From positions 28,125-92,124 of the forward strand of contig JBJTCD010000017.1 of assembly GCA_046091665.1 (NCBI GenBank): a DNA stretch of 64,000 nucleotides, written 5' to 3'. This document shows positions 41,577 to 51,202 of the stretch, in pieces. The DNA comes from CAIUPE01 sp046091665. GTDB lineage: Bacteria; Pseudomonadota; Alphaproteobacteria; Rhizobiales; Beijerinckiaceae. The notes beneath the pieces are model-generated. The model had not been told where the DNA came from and did not search any database. It saw nothing but the letters and a program-made list of their open reading frames with translations. Each line of letters opens with the position of its first letter. Within the stretch, counting starts at the first letter, position 1. The position numbers were made by a program, and so were the translations under genes.

Positions 41577-42755
41577 ATGGCAATCACAGGAAAAGATGAC
41601 GGCAAAAGAGATGGCCGTATTCGCTTAGGCATGGTGGGTGGTGGGGAAGGCGCTTTTATTGGCGCAGTTCACCGCATCGCTTCGCGCATCGATGATCATT
41701 ATGTTTTTGTCGCGGGCGCGCTGAGCTCAACCGCTGAAAAAGCAAAAAGATCGGGCGCAGCATTGGGGCTTGATCCCAATCGCTCCTATGCCGATTTTGA
41801 AACTATGGCGCGTGAAGAAGCCAGACGCCCTGACGGGATTGAAGCGGTTTCAATCGTGACGCCCAATCACATGCATGCAGGTCCCGCACTCGCTTTTTTG
41901 AAAGCGGGCATTCATGTGATTTGCGATAAGCCGCTCACGACGTCTTTAAAAGAAGCGAAAGTACTGCAGGCGGCGGCCAAAAAATCCGGTCTAATTTTTG
42001 CGGTCACGCATAATTACACCGGCTACCCCATGGTGCGGCAAGCACGTGCGATGGTGAAAGCGGGAGAGCTTGGCGAGGTCCGCGTTGTTCAAGTTGAATA
42101 TCCGCAAGATTGGCTCGCAGAACCGCTCGAGAAAACCGGGCAAAAACAAGCCGATTGGCGCACCGATCCAAAACGCTCGGGTGCGGGCGGCTGCATCGGC
42201 GATATTGGCACACATGCCTATAATCTTGCCGATTTCATCACCGGTCTCTCTGTTGATGAACTCTCGGCCGAACTCACAACTTTTGTGAAGGGCCGCAAGC
42301 TTGATGACAACACACAAATTCTTTTGCGTTATGCGAATGGCGCGCGCGGCTCCCTTTGGGCGAGCCAAGTGGCTATTGGTAACGAGAATAATTTGCGCAT
42401 TCGCGTCTATGGCACGAAGGGCGGCATCGCTTGGAGCCAAGAAAATCCGAATTATCTCCATGTCTCGCCAATCGGAAAACCAACTTACACGATCACACGT
42501 TCGGGCGCAGGCTCAGGCTCTGAAGCGGGCCGCGTTTCGCGCATTCCACCCGGACACCCCGAAGGCTATCTTGAAGGCTTTGCCAATACCTACACCGAAG
42601 TGGCACATGCGATTCATGCCGCACGCAAGGGCAAGAAAGCGGATAAGGCTGTAATGTTCCCGACCGTTGATGATGGTGTGAAAGGTCTGTCTTTCATTGA
42701 AGCCGCCGTGTCTTCATCTCAGAAGAATGGCAAATGGACAAAAGTGAAATCGTGA
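41577..42755 (+). CDS. Gfo/Idh/MocA-family oxidoreductase, first copy
   Basis: 392 residues. The Rossmann motif GMVGGGEGAFIG lies near residue 20. The catalytic Lys is in ICDKPLTTSLKEA, and the GGGCIGDIGTHA-like segment (GAGGCIGDIGTHAYNL) carries the Asp/His residues. It oxidises or reduces a sugar with NAD(P). The gene is in the isomerase-dehydrogenase series from 40504. Loss of a neighbouring ABC importer leaves the pathway origin unclear. Confidence 0.9.
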   Translation: MAITGKDDGKRDGRIRLGMVGGGEGAFIGAVHRIASRIDDHYVFVAGALSSTAEKAKRSGAALGLDPNRSYADFETMAREEARRPDGIEAVSIVTPNHMHAGPALAFLKAGIHVICDKPLTTSLKEAKVLQAAAKKSGLIFAVTHNYTGYPMVRQARAMVKAGELGEVRVVQVEYPQDWLAEPLEKTGQKQADWRTDPKRSGAGGCIGDIGTHAYNLADFITGLSVDELSAELTTFVKGRKLDDNTQILLRYANGARGSLWASQVAIGNENNLRIRVYGTKGGIAWSQENPNYLHVSPIGKPTYTITRSGAGSGSEAGRVSRIPPGHPEGYLEGFANTYTEVAHAIHAARKGKKADKAVMFPTVDDGVKGLSFIEAAVSSSQKNGKWTKVKS

Positions 42756-42806
42756 CTTCAAAAAAATGAAATCAGAATAAAAATAATTCAGAGAGGAAAA
42801 ACCAAG

Positions 42807-43850
42807 ATGACAAATAATTTTCCGAAATTGCATAACGCCATGTGGCCAGGTCTTGTAGGCAAAGGTGGCGATTCCGAGCCCCCGATTGATCTCGACACGA
42901 TGCTCGACATGACAGCCAAAGCCGAAGTGAATGGCGTTAAATTTGACGGCGTTGATCTCTTCTTGGCCGATCCGCATACGAGCATTGATTCATCTGAAGA
43001 TGACATCAAACGCTTGGCCGATAAAATCGCCGGAAAAGGTTTGGCGGTTGGCTCACTCGTGGCACCCGTCTGGCCGCCTGTTGGTGGTGGCTCCGCGATG
43101 GGTTCTGCTTCCGATCGCAAACAATTTGTCGAAATGATCCGCAAATCCTGCGTCATTGGTCAGCAGCTCAAAAAACATGGCGTTCGCAAATATGGTCTCG
43201 TGCGCATTGATTCTGCGACTGGAGTTGAGGACTGGGCGAAAGATCCTGTCGGCAACACGAAACTCATCGCACAGACATTCCGAGAAGCGGCCGATGTTGC
43301 TGAGTCTTATGGTGAGCGCCTCGCCGCAGAAGGTGAAATTTGCTGGGGCGGCATGCATAGCTGGAAAGCGATGGTGAATACGTTAGAGGAAACCAATCGC
43401 CCAAAGACCGTTGGCTTCCAAGCGGATATGGCGCATACGCTTCTCTACACGATGGGTTACAACGCGCCGGAAGCATGTATTCTCCCCGAAAATTATGATT
43501 GGAAAGACAAGAGCCAGCTCGATGCGGCGTTGAAAAAGTTAACCGCAGCCCTTCGCCCATGGACCTTTGATTTTCACGTCGCACAAAATGATGGTTCGGT
43601 CTTCGGATCAGGTTCACATGACAAAACCGGACGTCATTGTCAGGTGGGCGATCCAAATGGAAAATTGGATGTCACACATCATGCAGGCTTCTGGTTACGC
43701 GATGAACAGGGCGCATTGACCAAAGCGTTTAATCATATCTGCTGGGATGGGTGCATGTTCCCCAATGCGGTGATGATGAAGCAGCAAACATGGAATGATA
43801 TTCTCGGCGCCATGATCAAAGTGCGCGACGCGCATGGTTGGCAAGCCTAA
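42807..43850 (+). CDS. Sugar phosphate isomerase/epimerase (TIM barrel), second copy
   Basis: 347 residues. TIM-barrel metal-dependent isomerase: HNAMWPGLVGKGGDSEPP at the start, VNGVKFDGVDLFLADP, GEICWGGMHSWKAM (metal Glu), GFQADMAHTLLY and FDFHVAQNDGS with metal His. It is only distantly similar to the 40504 copy in its motifs, so it acts on a different intermediate. It lies 51 bases after the first dehydrogenase and overlaps nothing; the second dehydrogenase starts 17 bases on. Confidence 0.88.
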   Translation: MTNNFPKLHNAMWPGLVGKGGDSEPPIDLDTMLDMTAKAEVNGVKFDGVDLFLADPHTSIDSSEDDIKRLADKIAGKGLAVGSLVAPVWPPVGGGSAMGSASDRKQFVEMIRKSCVIGQQLKKHGVRKYGLVRIDSATGVEDWAKDPVGNTKLIAQTFREAADVAESYGERLAAEGEICWGGMHSWKAMVNTLEETNRPKTVGFQADMAHTLLYTMGYNAPEACILPENYDWKDKSQLDAALKKLTAALRPWTFDFHVAQNDGSVFGSGSHDKTGRHCQVGDPNGKLDVTHHAGFWLRDEQGALTKAFNHICWDGCMFPNAVMMKQQTWNDILGAMIKVRDAHGWQA

Positions 43851-43867
43851 ATCGGAAAGTACAGACA

Positions 43868-45013
43868 ATGAGCAAGAAACCTCTTAATGTCGCGGTCGTT
43901 GGGTATGGCTTTATGGGCCGCACGCATTCCAACGCGTTCAAACAAGTGAGCCAATTCTTCACTCTCGAACACAAGCCCGTTTTGAAAGCGGTGTGTGGTC
44001 GCAATGAAACGAATGCGAAATCATTCGCCGATCAATGGGGATACGAGTCTTACGAGACCGATTGGCGTAAACTGATTGAACGCAAGGATATCGATCTCAT
44101 CGATATCGCCACGCCAAACGACACCCATGCTGAAATCGCCATTGCGGCAGCGAAAGCGGGCAAAATGGTGATGTGCGAAAAGCCGCTCGGTCGCAATCCT
44201 GCGGAAGCTGAAGCGATGGTGGCTGCGGTTGAATCCGCCAAAGTCGCCAATATGGTTTGGTATAATTATCGTCGTGTTCCCGCGGTAACACTCGCCAAAC
44301 AATTGATCGACGAAGGCAAGCTCGGAAAAATTTTCCATTACCGGGCGAAGTTTTTGCAAGATTGGACGATCTCGAAAGATCTGCCGCAAGGGGGGGCGGG
44401 ATTGTGGCGACTTGATGCGGCGGTGGCAGGCAGCGGCGTGACAGGTGATCTCCTTGCCCACTGTATCGACACCGCGATGTGGCTCAATGGCTCGATCTCC
44501 TCCGTCACAGCGATGACGGAAACCTTCATCAAGGAACGTCAACACAATCTCACAGGTAAAGTCGAGACCGTGTCGATTGATGATGCAAGTGCCTTCTTGG
44601 CGCGTTTTGATAATGGCTCGCTCGCTACCTTTGAAGCGACACGTTACGCCCGTGGTCACAAAGCGCTCTATACGCTCGAGATCAATGGCGAGCACGCATC
44701 GATCTTCTGGGATCTGCATGATCTTCATCGCTTGCAGTATTTTGATCATCGCGACGAAGGCCGCACGCGCGGCTGGCGTTCGGTTCACATCACCGATGGC
44801 GATCATCCTTATATGAAGCATTGGTGGGTGCCGGGCTTGCAGATTGGCTATGAGCACACTTTCATCCACCAAGCCGCCGACTTCATCGAAGGGCTCGAGA
44901 CGGGTAAGCCCGCTTCGCCGAACTTCCGCTCCGGCTTGGCGACTGATTATGTCACAGATGCTGTTCTGGCTTCCGCCAAGAGCCGCGCTTGGCATGATGT
45001 TAAAAAGGCTTGA
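43868..45013 (+). CDS. Gfo/Idh/MocA-family oxidoreductase, second copy
   Basis: From the ATG at 43868 it has 381 residues (the frame starts ten codons earlier without support). It carries GYGFMGRTHSNAF (Rossmann), MCEKPLGRNPAEA with the catalytic Lys, and GSGVTGDLLAHCIDTAMWL with the active Asp-His. It is an NAD(P)-dependent sugar or inositol-type dehydrogenase. It closes the four-gene set isomerase-dehydrogenase-isomerase-dehydrogenase and is followed by a long stem at 45026, the likely end of transcription. Confidence 0.9.
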   Translation: MSKKPLNVAVVGYGFMGRTHSNAFKQVSQFFTLEHKPVLKAVCGRNETNAKSFADQWGYESYETDWRKLIERKDIDLIDIATPNDTHAEIAIAAAKAGKMVMCEKPLGRNPAEAEAMVAAVESAKVANMVWYNYRRVPAVTLAKQLIDEGKLGKIFHYRAKFLQDWTISKDLPQGGAGLWRLDAAVAGSGVTGDLLAHCIDTAMWLNGSISSVTAMTETFIKERQHNLTGKVETVSIDDASAFLARFDNGSLATFEATRYARGHKALYTLEINGEHASIFWDLHDLHRLQYFDHRDEGRTRGWRSVHITDGDHPYMKHWWVPGLQIGYEHTFIHQAADFIEGLETGKPASPNFRSGLATDYVTDAVLASAKSRAWHDVKKA

Positions 45014-45025
45014 CGCACAAAATCG

Positions 45026-45072
45026 CGGGGAGCATCCGTTTTCCATTTAGATATTGGATGCTTCCCGCTTTG
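45026..45072 (+). terminator. Terminator after the four-gene sugar set
   Basis: GCGGGGAGCATCC (45026-45038) pairs with GGATGCTTCCCGC (45057-45069), a 13-bp stem with one G-U wobble and an 18-nt loop, followed by TTTG. The T tract is short. Confidence 0.65.
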
Positions 45073-45120
45073 CCCGAATTGAGGTAAGACGCGCCTCACT
45101 CAACAGGGCACTTGTTCGGC

Positions 45121-46557
45121 GTGACGCGTTTTTTTAACTCTCTGACCCCCGGTCAATCGATAGGCCTTCTGGCAAGTGTCCAGATTATTGTTCTCGTTGC
45201 CCTGCCCTATGCATTCTCATCAGCGCCGCCGATTGATGTTGTGGAAGGGTTGGTTTGGGCACCCCATTGGCTGATTGGAACTTATAAACATCCGCCTTTG
45301 CCGTCCTGGATCATTGAACTCTCTGTTTTGATCACGCGTGATGTGATCCTTGGCCCCTTCCTCGCTTCACAGATTAGCGTCGCCATCACTTATGGTCTGG
45401 TTTTTCTTCTTGGCCGTTTATTGATGGATCCCGTGCGTGCCGCAGCCGGTACAGCTCTGATTGCAGCGAGCTATTATTTCACGGTGCCAACGATTGAATT
45501 CAATCACAATGTTATTCAATTACCTCTATGGGCGGGAACGATTTTCATCTATGCGCTTTTGCGTCAGACTCCGACTTCGTGGTCAAAATGGATTCTTATT
45601 GGGTTCATAAGTGGTTTAGGCTTTTATGCGAAATATTCTTATGCGCTTTTGATTGGCGTTCTTCTGATTTGCAATCTCGTTGAGCCCTCGATGAGACGCG
45701 TGTGGCTTTCACGTGGCCCCTATCTCGCAATCGGCACCGCTCTTATTGTAATCGCGCCTCACGCGATATGGTTATTAAGGCATAACTTCGAACCGTTCTT
45801 TTATCTTGCGGATCGCGCCGGATCACCAACAGCCTCGGAGCCTTTATGGTTTTTAGGTGCTCAATTCGCCGATCACCTTCCTATGATTGTTCCGTTAATA
45901 TTTGTGGGCTTATTGACACTAAAGCAGTCAGAAAAAATCTCTACTGACAAAGCCGATAAAATTTTCCTGCGTATCGTTACTTTGCTGCCCGTCACATTCA
46001 CTGTAATCTTCGCACTCATCAGCAACAACCGCGTAAAAGATATGTGGGGCATGCCGATGTTCACGTCACTCGGTCTTTTGATCGTGATGGAAACGGGGCG
46101 TGAATGGTCGATCACGATGGCAAGGCGCGCCATTTTGGGATCGAGCTGCCTGATCCTTCTTGTTGGTGTTGGTTTTGTATTGCATTCCTATTTTATTTTC
46201 GGTGGTAACACACCACGAACAAATTGGCCGATGAGCGCCTTATCGAATGAAGCGCACGCTCTTTGGAATGGTTCAGCAAATTCACCTCTGTCAATCATTG
46301 GCGGTACGCCTTGGATCGCGGGATTGGCGGCAGTGGAAACACCCCTTCGTCATAATGTGATCATCGGCGAAACGCTTGATCACTCACCCTGGATTTCAGC
46401 TGACGATGTCAAAACCAAAGGCGCTTTGTTTTTATTCTCGGGCGCGCGAGACATTGCACCGTCTCTGTGTAAAGGTCGGGTTGTCAAAGATATATTGAAA
46501 ACACAAATACCTGATGATCAACCCATCACCGCCTTTATCTGCTTGCCCTCGTCATGA
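45121..46557 (+). CDS. GT39-family membrane glycosyltransferase
   Basis: 478 residues from the GTG at 45121 (a TTG three codons earlier is also possible; both have weak ribosome sites). About ten membrane helices. The first loop, EGLVWAPHWLIGTYKHPPLPSW, has the Asp/Glu and H/P pattern of the ArnT/PMT_2 glycosyltransferases, which use polyprenyl-phosphate sugars in the periplasm. It probably modifies lipid A or a surface glycan. It is convergent with the amidase, overlapping by six bases. Confidence 0.82.
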   Translation: MTRFFNSLTPGQSIGLLASVQIIVLVALPYAFSSAPPIDVVEGLVWAPHWLIGTYKHPPLPSWIIELSVLITRDVILGPFLASQISVAITYGLVFLLGRLLMDPVRAAAGTALIAASYYFTVPTIEFNHNVIQLPLWAGTIFIYALLRQTPTSWSKWILIGFISGLGFYAKYSYALLIGVLLICNLVEPSMRRVWLSRGPYLAIGTALIVIAPHAIWLLRHNFEPFFYLADRAGSPTASEPLWFLGAQFADHLPMIVPLIFVGLLTLKQSEKISTDKADKIFLRIVTLLPVTFTVIFALISNNRVKDMWGMPMFTSLGLLIVMETGREWSITMARRAILGSSCLILLVGVGFVLHSYFIFGGNTPRTNWPMSALSNEAHALWNGSANSPLSIIGGTPWIAGLAAVETPLRHNVIIGETLDHSPWISADDVKTKGALFLFSGARDIAPSLCKGRVVKDILKTQIPDDQPITAFICLPSS

Positions 46558-47982
46558 TTTGAGATGCGTGACGCGCGGGAGAATGGGCTTTCCGGTTTCC
46601 AAGTTTAAAATCATTTCAAGTTGATGAGCAGCGGCAAGTAATTTTGCTTCTCCATTCGCCGGCCCGATCATCTGCAATCCAACTGGAAGCCCATCCTTTG
46701 TAAAGCCACACGGCAAGGAGAGCGCCGGACATCCGGCGAGCGTTGCGACTGCGACGATCAAGAGCCAATCAACATAGGTATCGAATGACTTGCCTTCGCA
46801 AGACATGACCGCGCGCTCTTCAACCGGAAAGGGTGGAACAATCGTCGCCGGACAGAGAAGTACGTCATAGCGCTCAAAGAAATGTGCAACGCGTTGCATC
46901 AAAGCGGTACGTGCCAATTCAGCACGGACGACATCAGCCATGTTCAATGCGAGGCCTTTCTCGGTATTCCAGATCACTTCAGGCTTTAAGGCATCTCGAT
47001 GATCGCGCATCAAATCGCGCATGCCGATGGCATAACTCTGCGCACGCAAGGTTTGAAAAATCGAATAGGCATCGGATACATCAGGATGCGCGTCTTCAAC
47101 AGATGCACCCGCCTTTTGAAACTGCTCAGCCGCTTCACGCGTGATTCGTCTCACCTCACGATCAACCGGCGTGATACCAAGGTCTTCTGAATAGGCCACG
47201 CGCAGTGATTTATTCTTGCTCTCAATCGATTTCAAAAAAGATGCAGCAGGACGCGGCTTCGAAAGCGGATCACGCGGATCATCACCACTCATCGCATCAA
47301 GAATAAAGGCAAGATCTTCAACCGTTCTGGCCATCGGCCCTTCAACGGAAAGGCTTGAATCAAAACGCCCGCCGCGCGTAACCGCCACACGCCCGGGGGT
47401 GGGCCTTAACCCAACGACATTATTGAAGCTCGCAGGATTACGAAGACTGCCCCCAAGATCGGACCCTTGCGCAAGCCACGCCATGCCTGTAGCCAGTGCC
47501 ACTGCCGAGCCGCCTGATGAACCCGCGGCCGAGAGCGAAGTGTTGTAAGGATTGCGTGTCGCTCCAAAGACGGGATTAAATGTGTTTGCACCAGCTCCGA
47601 ATTCAGGCGTGTTCGATTTGGCGTAAACAATGCCCCCTTCCGCCTCGATATGTTCAACCATTAAATCGGACGCGTCCGGAATAAAGTGCGCAAAAATCGG
47701 CGAGCCTTGCGTAGAGCGCACGCCGGCAACATTGGTCAGATCTTTGATCGCAACCGGAATTCCGCCTAAGAGTCCACGCTCTGCAAAGGGTTTGCTCATT
47801 AAGTGCTTTGCATGATCGCGTGCGCGATCAAAACAGAGTGTCGGCAGCGCATTCACATGCGGATCGACCCGCGCGATACGCGCTTCAAGCGCGTCAAGAC
47901 AATCAATCGGTGTGATCTCGCCTGTCTTTAAAAGACCATGAAGCTTTAGCGCTGTGTGATCAATCAATTCCGATTTGGCCAT
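46552..47982 (-). CDS. Amidase (amidase signature family)
   Basis: 476 residues. The Ser-cisSer-Lys triad is visible: Lys80 in PVAIKDLTNVAG, the cis-Ser and nucleophile Ser in the AAGSSGGSAVALATG block (about 155-180) with GSDLGGSLRNPA. It hydrolyses an amide of unknown kind; relatives act on acetamide, indoleacetamide or Glu-tRNA, but GatA context is missing. It is divergent from the histidine phosphatase gene across 159 bp of probable promoter. Confidence 0.9.
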   Translation of the reverse strand: MAKSELIDHTALKLHGLLKTGEITPIDCLDALEARIARVDPHVNALPTLCFDRARDHAKHLMSKPFAERGLLGGIPVAIKDLTNVAGVRSTQGSPIFAHFIPDASDLMVEHIEAEGGIVYAKSNTPEFGAGANTFNPVFGATRNPYNTSLSAAGSSGGSAVALATGMAWLAQGSDLGGSLRNPASFNNVVGLRPTPGRVAVTRGGRFDSSLSVEGPMARTVEDLAFILDAMSGDDPRDPLSKPRPAASFLKSIESKNKSLRVAYSEDLGITPVDREVRRITREAAEQFQKAGASVEDAHPDVSDAYSIFQTLRAQSYAIGMRDLMRDHRDALKPEVIWNTEKGLALNMADVVRAELARTALMQRVAHFFERYDVLLCPATIVPPFPVEERAVMSCEGKSFDTYVDWLLIVAVATLAGCPALSLPCGFTKDGLPVGLQMIGPANGEAKLLAAAHQLEMILNLETGKPILPRVTHLKS

Positions 47983-48141
47983 AAAAGATCGTGCCTTCCT
48001 TAATGCTCAGACTCCAAACTTCTCACGTCTTCCCTAGGCCTTGCAAGCCATGCAGGGCAGACGTGGCAATTGAACGCTTGGCGAAAGCACAGCGGATCGA
48101 CTAAAGAACAGTCTCCGCAAGAACTTCAGAAGTGATCCGAC

Positions 48142-48696
48142 GTGACTAAGATTCTGCTGATCCGGCATGGCCAATCGACTTTCAACGCCCATTATGAAGC
48201 CACAGGTGAAGATCCTGGCCATTTTGATGCGCGTTTGACCGAGCTTGGCCACCGTCAGGCCCAAGAGGCCGGAAAGCGGCTCGAAAATGAATCGGTCGAT
48301 CTCGTGATCACTTCGCCGTTGAGTCGCGCCATTCAAACGGGCCTCAATATTTTTGGCCATCGGACGATTCCCTTTCATGTGACCTGCCGCCATCGGGAAC
48401 GCCTTGAAAGCTCGGGCGATGTCGGCCGTCCGCCGCACGAATTAAAGCAAGATTTCCCGCATCTCGATTTTGAACATCTTGATGACCCCTGGTGGCATCA
48501 TGAACCCGAAACGCGCGGCCGCTTCGCGGTGGAGCCTTATGAAACATTTCAAAAGCGCGTGACTCATTTTAACGAATGGGTGAAATCCCATGCGGGGCAA
48601 AGCATCGCGGTGATTGGACACGCGACCTTCTTCCACGCATTGACAGGTCAATGGTTGCAGAATTGCGAAGTTCTGCCTTGGACACCGAAGGCGTAA
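48142..48696 (+). CDS. Histidine phosphatase (phosphoglycerate-mutase family)
   Basis: 184 residues with GTG start. LIRHGQSTFNAH holds the phospho-accepting His, PLSRAIQTGLNIF and a second catalytic His in IAVIGHATFFHA. The family cleaves phosphate from sugars, nucleotides or proteins. The substrate is not clear. It lies 58 bases before an MFS exporter on the same strand; a functional link is not shown. Confidence 0.9.
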   Translation: MTKILLIRHGQSTFNAHYEATGEDPGHFDARLTELGHRQAQEAGKRLENESVDLVITSPLSRAIQTGLNIFGHRTIPFHVTCRHRERLESSGDVGRPPHELKQDFPHLDFEHLDDPWWHHEPETRGRFAVEPYETFQKRVTHFNEWVKSHAGQSIAVIGHATFFHALTGQWLQNCEVLPWTPKA

Positions 48697-48753
48697 ACGA
48701 CGTCTACTTAATTTTGACGATGTCGCATATTCATGAGTTGAATTGGGAATAAT

Positions 48754-50187
48754 ATGTCGCACGCGCCCCTACATTCAAAAACCATTTGGACGATTCTCAC
48801 TGGCACGATGATCGCCATGTTTTTGGGTGCGCTTGATCAGACGATCATCGCCGCCGCACTTCCGACCATCGGGCGCGAATTAGGTGATTTTGATTCCATC
48901 TCATGGGTCGCGAGCCTCTATCTTCTTGCGACAACGGCTGTGACACCGCTCTATGGCAAGATCAGCGATATTCACGGTCGACGTATAACCATGCTGGCGG
49001 CGATTGCCATTTTCACCATTGGTTCAATTGCCTGTGCTTTGGCACCCACAATGTTAGCGCTGATCATTGCACGCGGCATTCAAGGTTTAGGCGGCGGTGG
49101 TTTGATCTCGCTCTCACAAACCATCATTGCCGATATTGTCGCGCCCAAAGAACGGGGCAAATATCAAATCTTTTTTGCAAGCGTCTATCTGCTCGCAAGC
49201 CTTATGGGACCAATGTTGGGCGGTTTTCTCACCGAACATCTTCATTGGTCTTTCATTTTCTGGATCAATCTTCCTATTGGATTAATCGCATGGGTGATGA
49301 CCACTAATACGCTGAGGCTTTTACCAATCCATCATCGCCCACACCGGCTTGATATTCCGGGCTCGATTTTGATTGTCCTTGCAACGATTACACTGATGCT
49401 CGCTTTGGATGAGGGCGGCGTCAGACTGCCCTGGTCATCGCCTTTGATCATCGGCACGCTGGCTGCTTCTTTCGTACTTTGGATTTTGTTCATCATGCGC
49501 ATTCGTGCCGCAGAAGAACCCCTCATTCCGATTGAGATTCTCGCCAATCCGGTTGTTTCAACTGCCACCATTGCTGCTCTTTTCAGTATGGGTACTTATG
49601 TCGCAACAACTATTTTTATGCCGGTTTATTTTGAATCCGCGCGCGGCATGAGTGCTTCGGATTCTGGGCTTGCTCTCATGCCCTTTATGGTCGGCACTGT
49701 TGTAGGCGCAACCTTGGCCGGACAAACTATGGGACGCATCACGCATTATAAGCGCCTGCCTCTTGCTGGCACTTTGATCGCAGCCCTCGCCGCGCTCATC
49801 ATCGCTTTTTATCAAAATCATATATCGATTGTGGCGCTTGAAGCGCTCTTTACCGTGATTGCTATCGGCCTTGGCACGGTATTGCCGACAACGACGGTCG
49901 CTATTCAAAACGCCGTCAAGCCGCATCAGTTGGGCACCGCGACCGGAGCCATGAATTTCTTCCGTCAATTAGGTAGCGCGTTGCTCGTAGCTGTGTTTGG
50001 AGCAATTCTTTTGAACGCAGGATCGAGCGCGCCGGCGACAACGGCTGAAGCGGGAGATCGCTTCTTTGTGATGTTTCTTGCAACCGCCATCGGCTTTGCC
50101 ATTTCATTTGTGGCGCTTCTGTTTATGGAAGAAAAACCGTTACGCTCTTCCGCTAAAGAAGCTGCCGAAGCCGTGATTGTTGATTAA
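48754..50187 (+). CDS. MFS exporter, DHA2 (14-TM) family
   Basis: 477 residues. LDQTIIAAALPTIGRELG near the start is the motif D1-like drug:H+ antiporter signature, and GKISDIHGRR is motif A; about fourteen membrane helices follow. It expels drugs or toxic metabolites with proton exchange. The 3' end overlaps the opposite-strand kinase gene by 35 bases, an unusual convergent overlap. The substrate is unknown. Confidence 0.9.
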   Translation: MSHAPLHSKTIWTILTGTMIAMFLGALDQTIIAAALPTIGRELGDFDSISWVASLYLLATTAVTPLYGKISDIHGRRITMLAAIAIFTIGSIACALAPTMLALIIARGIQGLGGGGLISLSQTIIADIVAPKERGKYQIFFASVYLLASLMGPMLGGFLTEHLHWSFIFWINLPIGLIAWVMTTNTLRLLPIHHRPHRLDIPGSILIVLATITLMLALDEGGVRLPWSSPLIIGTLAASFVLWILFIMRIRAAEEPLIPIEILANPVVSTATIAALFSMGTYVATTIFMPVYFESARGMSASDSGLALMPFMVGTVVGATLAGQTMGRITHYKRLPLAGTLIAALAALIIAFYQNHISIVALEALFTVIAIGLGTVLPTTTVAIQNAVKPHQLGTATGAMNFFRQLGSALLVAVFGAILLNAGSSAPATTAEAGDRFFVMFLATAIGFAISFVALLFMEEKPLRSSAKEAAEAVIVD

Positions 50188-51199
50188 GGGACGATCCGTC
50201 TATTAAAACCGAGAGACCGATCTCTGCAAACCGTTCGGCAAGTGGTGCGATCTCTTGTGCATTTTTACCCGCAGCATTACCAAGCCGCGCACGATCAGCA
50301 ATGCCCACAAAAATCACAGCAAAACGAAACAGCGCGAAAGCGATGTGAAAAGGTTTAAGCGTGAGGCCGTGCTTCGATAAACGCATATAGGATTGAATGA
50401 AGTCTTCTTCACTCGGAATGCCAAGGCGCCGTAAATCAAGGCTGGCAATACCGCCATAATCCTTTGGTGTTGTGTACCAGGCCATTGCCGCGAAACCAAG
50501 ATCCGCAAGCGGATGTCCAAGCGTTGATAATTCCCAATCAAGAATGCCAATGACGCGCGGCTCTGTTGGATGCACCATTAGATTGCCCATGCGATAATCA
50601 CCATGAACAATGGAAACGCATCCATCCTCTTCGGGAAGCGCGCGGGTGAGTTCTTCAATCAGCTGATCAAGCGCGGGAATTGGTTTCGCGATCGATTCAC
50701 GCCATTGGTTGGACCAACGTGCAAGCTGACGATCGAAATAATTTCCGGATCGGCCGAAATCGGAAAGTCCCACCGCTTCGGGATCAATCGCATGAAGCGC
50801 TGCGAGCGTTTCTGCCATCGAAATATAAAGCGTGCGGCGATCCTCGCGCGAAAGATCAGGCAAAGCCGCATCATGAAAGACACGACCCTTTAGACGCTCC
50901 ATAAGATAAAAAGATGTGCCTAGAATTGTCGTATCGGCGCAGAAGAGAATCGGTTTTGGAACGGGGATATTTGTTTTGGAAAGCGCTTCTAAAACACGAT
51001 ATTCGCGATCGACCGCGTGTGCGCCTTTCAAAATGGGGCCATGTGGCTGCTTTCGCAAAACCAATTGTTGTGTACCGACGGTAATAAAATAAGTCGGATT
51101 GGATTGCCCGCCACCAATTTGTTCAACCACATTCAACGGTGCGTTGAAATGCTCTCTTATAAGAGCATCAAGCGCTTCTTGGCGGAGCTCATCCGTCAT
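50153..51199 (-). CDS. APH-fold phosphotransferase paired with acyl-CoA dehydrogenase
   Basis: 348 residues of the aminoglycoside-phosphotransferase/choline-kinase fold: GGGQSNPTYFI at the N-terminus, the catalytic HGDYRMGNLM and the metal-binding ILDWELSTLG. Such proteins are the bacterial counterpart of the kinase domain of ACAD10/ACAD11, which phosphorylates 4-hydroxyacyl-CoA. The stop of the acyl-CoA dehydrogenase gene is 4 bases from this start on the same strand, which fits that role well. The 3' end overlaps the MFS gene. Confidence 0.88.
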   Translation of the reverse strand: MTDELRQEALDALIREHFNAPLNVVEQIGGGQSNPTYFITVGTQQLVLRKQPHGPILKGAHAVDREYRVLEALSKTNIPVPKPILFCADTTILGTSFYLMERLKGRVFHDAALPDLSREDRRTLYISMAETLAALHAIDPEAVGLSDFGRSGNYFDRQLARWSNQWRESIAKPIPALDQLIEELTRALPEEDGCVSIVHGDYRMGNLMVHPTEPRVIGILDWELSTLGHPLADLGFAAMAWYTTPKDYGGIASLDLRRLGIPSEEDFIQSYMRLSKHGLTLKPFHIAFALFRFAVIFVGIADRARLGNAAGKNAQEIAPLAERFAEIGLSVLIDGSSLNQQSRLRQLL

Positions 51200-51202
51200 G
51201 AT

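Noticed and set aside
44021..45046. Minus-strand frame of 341 codons opposite the second Gfo/Idh/MocA gene.
   Set aside because: Mirror of a strongly coding frame; no domain, and its residues (His, Arg, Ile rich) follow from the complement of the plus-strand codons.
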